Shown piece by piece: positions 58,419-64,000 of a stretch of DNA of 64,000 bases. The notes below the pieces were generated by a model. That model had not been told where the DNA came from and searched no databases. It was given only the letters and a program-made list of their open reading frames with translations. A program made the translations under genes and the position numbers. Position 1 is the first letter of the stretch. The number at the start of each line of letters is the position of its first letter. The stretch is from Trochalopteron elliotii (taxonomy: Eukaryota > Chordata > Aves > Passeriformes > Leiothrichidae), in assembly GCA_024734555.1 (NCBI GenBank), contig JANPWX010000028.1, forward strand, positions 4,059,826-4,123,825, in the 5' to 3' direction.

Positions 58419-61400
58419 TCTTGCATTCTGAAAATAAATGTACTGCATGTGCATCAAGGCCAGTCCAGAATGGACCCAGTTTTTGAAAGACAAATCTCTG
58501 CTTCTGTCATTTCTGAGACTGGGTGCATAATTTTTACCTAAAGCTCCCCTTTCCCATACTGTGGATTAACTCTTGAAAATGACGGGTATACAATTAGCTC
58601 TATTGATTGTATCTCTGCCTACGTCAGAAACAGTTTTTCTGATGTTTGCCTCTAACTGGGCAGGCCACATGATGCATATAGCTCCTGTTCCCTTGGTGCA
58701 TCTGCTGCTTGTTCACTTGCTATGTAATGTCTGTATGATTCAGTACATTTAGATTGTGTGGAGAAAGATGTTATAAGATACTGTACATTGTTGACTTTCC
58801 AGAATTCAGGTGTCAGTGCTGTTGGAAGAAGTCAAGTCTTAAATGTTTTCTTTGATTTACTGTCTTGTGTGCATGGGCTCCTACATTTCTTGCTGAGATT
58901 TTAATATATTTATACAAGTTGTTAAATACTTTTTTCTGTGTCCTACCCACCTCTGTTATATTAAATCCTTTAAGTGCTGAGTAAACTTCAGCACTCTGGA
59001 TTCTTTGTATATTTACAATATATGTGCCTGGCCAGTAAACGAGCATCCTGTGAAAATACCAGAAAACCTACCTATTTTTTAATTATATGCATGAGATTCT
59101 TTAAAAGATTGTTCTCAATTGGGATGTGCTTGTTGCAGGTATAATCTTTTTCTAATTTTCTTTGCTTTAAGTCATATCCAATACTAGTTCACTTCTTGCT
59201 GGTCTTGCTTTTTATGAGCAGCACCAAGCATTCATCAAGAAGAACTTAAAAAGTTTTTTTCCATTCATTCATGGGGTTGAATTCCTTTTACTGGAGGAGG
59301 TTCCTAATTTTTTAAAAGCATATATATTCTGAACAGGCTTTGTTTTAAGGAAATGGTTTACTTGTTGCTTGTTTGTAGTGAACACCACATTAATTTTTTG
59401 CGGTGTTAAGGAAGTAAACTATAGAAGTTCAGAAGTTGAGATGGCAGTGACATTCTTCCCTGAAATGCAGGTTTAGCTTGCTGTGAAACATAATTTAAAT
59501 ATGGCAGTTAGATGCAATGTGCAGGCTAGTGTCTTAAATTACAGAAGGATTCACCTTTAGGTTTAATTAAAAGTTAACTGCAACCTGTAAAATACTACTT
59601 TTTGGTGACTTTTTTTTAGATGCTGCACAGAAACTGTAATGTATATGGTAGAGATCACTTTATATGCAACTAGCTTGATAAAGTATGGAGTATATTAAAA
59701 GAGACCTAATAAATTCTGCAAACCATTTAGTAAGAGATTTGGTTTTGTTCTTGAACATACATTTACTTTTATCTGATGAAATGACATCAAGTGTAAATGC
59801 AGTTTTAAATGAGTTGTATTTCTGGGATTGCATATTTATTACAAAAATGCATGGTCCAGTAGCTTAATCTACAGGCAACTTTAAACAAAACTATTAATTT
59901 ATCACATAATCACATGACTGGTTGTACATAATTACTTGTGTAGCCTAAGAGTTTAAATGTGTAAGTCTGGTTAAACTTTGGAATGAGGCAGCATTTCCAG
60001 TGTGCTAGCTCTCTGTAACTCCATGTAATAATTTATTTGCATAGTACAGCCTGGCAGAACATGGCTTTCAAACAGTACTTTTCAAGATTTTATTTACAGT
60101 CTTGTGTTCATGTTGCTGAGTTACAGAATAAGGGTAATTATCCTTGAAAACTTGCAGATTGTGTTAAACTGGCCTTCAGCTGTAGAGTAGCTGCTAGTCC
60201 AAGATAGAGTAAATGAGCAAAGGGGTGTCTCATAATTACTGGTTATTAAAATATTTCGATTTTTAAACTTTGTGTTTGTCACTTAAAATGCAAATGTATT
60301 CTGCTTCATTCATAATTTCTATTTTTTCCAAATGGGAAAGGCTGCTTTTTGGGCTGTGCTTAAAATTAAAAAAGAAGTATTTTTCAGTCTTCACCTTGTA
60401 ATATTTTTCAATGCCTTACTTTTTTTTTTTTTACTGACTATAGCTGCCAACATATCTTCAATCTCAATGAAGTGCACCACAGTGAGAATTGCTGTCTGGT
60501 TTTTGTTGCAACTAAGTGGGTTCTCTGACAGCCTTTAGCAGTAAATACATGGGACAGTGTGCCCATGGAGTTTAAAATGCTTATAAGTGTTTAAAATATT
60601 GGTCAAATTTGTAAACTCTTCCTTCACTCATGCTCATATGTCTGGATGTCATGTTGATAACATGATCCTTGGAGGATCTTTGGATTCTTTCAAGGATTAA
60701 TTATGAATATCAAAGAATTCTGAAGAATGCTAGTCTTGTCTTTTTTTAATAGAAATCTCTGAGGGAGGAAGGGCCATGACAGTGTAGGTCAAGTAATATC
60801 TGCAGATAGAATAATGAGCATGGTTGGATTGGATTCACAGGAGATGTTACTGACTGCACCCTTCTCTCACATGCCTTACTTGCAGTGGGAAGAACAGCTA
60901 GACTGAGTTGAAGAGAGTGCTTAGTGGAAAAAGGTGACTTAAGTCTAAATCAGGTACCTACAGTAAATTAAAAAAAGTTACTGGAATGCAACTGCTAAAG
61001 ACAAAGAACATTGCATAAACACAGAGTAATCTAACCTTCAAAGTTCCTGTGACAAGACAGTGGTTTCTGATCTTTCCTGAAAATGTGATCTACCCTTGGC
61101 ATTACATAAGTTTTTTTGTTTTGTTTTGCTTTTTTAGTAACTCAACATAAAACCTCTCCAATATCCCAAAATGTTCCACATATAAAAGGCTTGTCTGTAT
61201 TGAACAACCTGCCCAAAATACTCACTTTTAAAGGAGAAGAAAAAAACGATGAAAATATGTCAATTTTATTCTTGCTTTCTTCTTAGCCATGTGGCCAGTT
61301 TATGGAAGAGACTGCTTCTGGCAGTGTAAAAATAGACTCTGAGGTTTATTCTCAGAAAGCCCAATTGTAAAAAGTTTTGGGATTTTTTTTGTTTGTTTAG

Positions 61401-62000
61401 TAGTAGTATTAAATTTTCCTCAGGGCACCAGTTTTTTTATGTAAAAATTCCCTCCTGTCTAGCTCACAGAATCTTCCATCACCATATTGCCTTCTGTGCC
61501 TACATGTGAAGTCTAATCTTACTTAACAGTTTCAGTTAAGACTGAATACCATTACGAAATGGCCTGACAAGAATTAGCAGGTCCTTACATAACCTGAGTC
61601 TCAAGTAAGAAACTACCTTCCCATAAGCCTCTCATTCTGAACATCTTCAGCCTGTGCTTGAAAGTGAAGTGATAGTGTACACTTGAGTTATATCAACTGC
61701 TGCTACAAAGTCTGAAGTTGGAAGATTATCTCTGATTTTGTGATAGGGATGAAATAAAGAGGAAAAAATGTGCAAGTCAATCATTAAGGAAGCTCAAGAA
61801 GATTTTTAAAAAGCATAAATTGAAGTATGTGGAGATCTTTCTCACTGGACCCTGGATAAAAATAATGTAAAATAAACAATTTGAGCAAATGGAATACCAG
61901 AGTTATGTGCAAATTTAATTTAATTTTTACCTGAGTACTGTGTCCAAATTTTGCAAAATAAAATGGTGAGATGCTTAGTGTTAGAGGTGCAAGAATGTAA
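58419..62000 (+). other. TMEM30A: TMEM30A 3'UTR, 3' end uncertain
   Basis: AT-rich sequence follows the stop with no coding exon. Poly(A) signals AATAAA occur at 58433-58438 (probably too early for the main form), 59708-59713, 61753-61758 and 61957-61962. The human 3'UTR is a few kilobases long, so an end between 59.7 and 62 kb is likely. I cannot choose between them. Confidence 0.55.
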
Positions 62001-63440
62001 TTAATAACCTCATTAGTTCTGTTATGAAAATGGGAAGGACTGGACTGTGATATTCTTGGAAGGAAGGAAAATTATTGTCTCTGGGGTTGCCTACTGAGGC
62101 CTAATTTTATGTGTCATCTCTTTAGCAGGATTTATGTACCCTTGTATTACTGGTTGAAGAGGTAGAACACTTTTTTTGTGACAAATGCTTTTAAACAACT
62201 AGATTAACAGCTGTGTTTTCTTTCTGGCTTAAACAGAACTGTTCAACAATGAGTTTTGATGAACAGTTTTTTTTATACTATGCAATATATGCAAGAGTTG
62301 CTCTGTTTAGTTAGGAAGAGGCAGTGTGTTTGTTTCTAATGAAGCATCTTCATCCTGAAGGAGCAAGTTGACATTTCTCATTCCCTCAAGTTTTCATTTC
62401 TTCATGAATTAGTCAACACTGAAGAGACCAGCTGTGCTTGCTCTGAGAAGTTATGCTGTAGCTTTGGTCAGTAGGTAACTCACATGCCAATCTTCAAGTA
62501 CGGCCTTTCTGTTGTAAAGTATTTTTATAGAAAAGATCCCTGAAGTTTAGATTCAGACATACCAGAAAGTAGCCCACACAGCAGAATTTAGGAATAATTA
62601 TTTCTCTGTGAGTTATGATCCTTTTGCCAGTATCTCAATACAACTGAGTGTATGAAAATCAGAATAAAATATTGTATACGCTCATAAGATTGCAAGAGGA
62701 ATGAATGGAAATCTGTCTTGCAGTAGTAGTAATGTATTTTTAAGTGTTATTCTGTGATAGCACTGCTTGAATGTTTGAAAACCATTTGTTAAATAATGCA
62801 TCCAGTTTCCTCCTTTGTTCATGCACCTATTTGTCCATGACTCTGCTTTCTAGATGCTGTTTTTAATATTCTGCACAGCTAAGGCTATACCTATAAATGC
62901 TTCTTCATCATTGCATTTTTAGTTTCTTTCTGGGACAGCTCATCAGACTGAGGAAGTGTAGTGCTTTGAGATATGATCCTTGTTATTTTCATACTGAATT
63001 GAGCGCTAATTTGTTGTGTTTCACACACGTTGTTCATCATGAGGTTTGGCACCAGTGCAAAAATATTGTAATGCCAAAAACTAAGTGCACTTCAACTGCA
63101 GCAAAGCCAGGAAAGATCATTCCCGACAACATTGTATTTCAGCGTAAGGTTGAAGCATGAGAGGATGCAATTACGGGGCTATAGATCTGCAATGCAGAAA
63201 AAAACAGGCTTTCCAGAGTAGTTTCTTGAAGGGCAAATGATTCTTCCTTGAGACTCAAGCAGGTTTGTTTTTCATACAGTTCGGCATTACTTCACTCTAT
63301 GTAATACATCGTGAAACACGAAGCTGAAGTTGGGGGTTTTTTTTCCACATGCAGAGTACTCTGTATCCCCGTTACTAACGGAGCTTGAGGCAGTGGGCAG
63401 GTACTACGTGGGGTAGTTTGGGTTTTCTCAGTGTAGTGGC
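62001..63440. other. Intergenic AT-rich DNA
   Basis: I see no exon, RNA gene or clear repeat. The 87-codon plus-strand frame at 62897-63160 resembles nothing that I know. Confidence 0.6.
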
Positions 63441-64000
63441 TCAACAAAGGATGCCACATCCACCCGGGGGTGCCAGACCCCCTCGCCTGAGTCGCCCCAG
63501 GCTCTGCCTCGCTCGGCGTCCTTGCCAGTGTGCCCCTGGGGATGTCCAGCCAGCCCATACAAACAGGCGCAGCCCAGGGTGCTGCTTTCCCAGGACACGC
63601 ATCCCGCCCTCTGCAGATACTAAACTTTTCAACGAAAGGAGGTTTAAAACTCTGTATGTAGGAGCTCGAGGGGACGTTTCATGGATTTCTCAAAGCGCCC
63701 TCTGAAGGCGCAGGGAGGCGGCCGGCAAACAGGATCCCATGGCAGCAGGTTCCCCGCCGGGGCTGCGTGGCGTGAGGAAACAAACGCTCCCGGGTGTGCC
63801 TCAGCCGCTGCCGGCCTGCGTGTTTTGAAAGGTGACCCGCTCCTCCTTCCCGGCGCTGGGGTCTCGGCCCGGGCTCCCGGGCCCCGGCCCGGCCCCGCTG
63901 CGCTGCCCCAGGCGGACCGGGCGGACTGACGGGGGGCGCTGTGGGCTCTGCGGTGGCGCTCCGGGCCGCTCCCTCTGTGCAGAACCGCAGTGAATGGGCA
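63440..64000. promoter_or_regulatory. CpG island at window edge, probable promoter of the next gene
   Basis: Base composition switches to GC-rich with many CpGs from about 63440, densest at 63700-63970, and continues to the window end. In human, COX7A2 follows TMEM30A in the same direction. This island is therefore a good candidate for its promoter, but no COX7A2 coding sequence is visible here. Confidence 0.6.

Noticed and set aside
58433..58438. AATAAA 15 bases after the TMEM30A stop as the main poly(A) signal
   Set aside because: It is implausibly close to the stop and leaves almost no 3'UTR, whereas this gene normally has a long one.
1..64000. Search for CRISPR arrays, operons, phage, toxin or bacterial genes, tRNA and rRNA
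   Set aside because: None seen. The sequence is typical vertebrate nuclear DNA; the direct repeats found are single small duplications or microsatellites.

Overview
The window is ordinary nuclear DNA from a vertebrate, almost certainly a bird. Coding exons are split by GT-AG introns. CR1 LINE 3' tails occur in both orientations, and at least one solo LTR resembles the ERVL-type LTRs of birds. Two runs of N (18463-18802 and 47669-48009) sit in GC-rich places, so this is a draft assembly. A songbird is plausible from the LTR-like sequences, but I cannot prove the species.

Layout: (1) 149-34564 (+) carries four coding exons of FILIP1, the filamin-A-interacting coiled-coil protein. Its first coding exon lies left of the window. 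A candidate alternative last exon with 3'UTR lies at 42240-43060. The 22.9 kb intron before the giant 2.8 kb exon contains a probable LTR (about 9385-10388) and a gap-interrupted CpG island (about 18310-19140) that may be an internal promoter. (2) 43.1-47.7 kb is intergenic. It holds CR1 fragments, three of them in the same orientation just before the second gap. (3) 48036-58418 (+) carries all seven coding exons of TMEM30A (CDC50A), the beta subunit of P4-ATPase flippases. The start codon is missing at the gap edge. One TMEM30A intron has the signature of a U12-type (minor spliceosome) intron, and another holds a solo LTR. (4) 58.4-63.4 kb is AT-rich 3'UTR and intergenic DNA. (5) 63.44-64.0 kb is a CpG island at the window edge. 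By mammalian gene order it could be the promoter of COX7A2.

Gene order and orientation (FILIP1, then TMEM30A, head to tail) match human 6q14. The two genes are not known to act together; one is cytoskeletal and the other serves membrane lipid asymmetry.

I found no new multi-gene system. The observations most worth checking are the U12-type intron, the choice between two FILIP1 C-termini (one with a TxIP motif), the intronic CpG island with its mini-uORF, and the 30-bp perfect inverted repeat abutting the first gap. The missing TMEM30A start next to a GGC repeat also merits a check.
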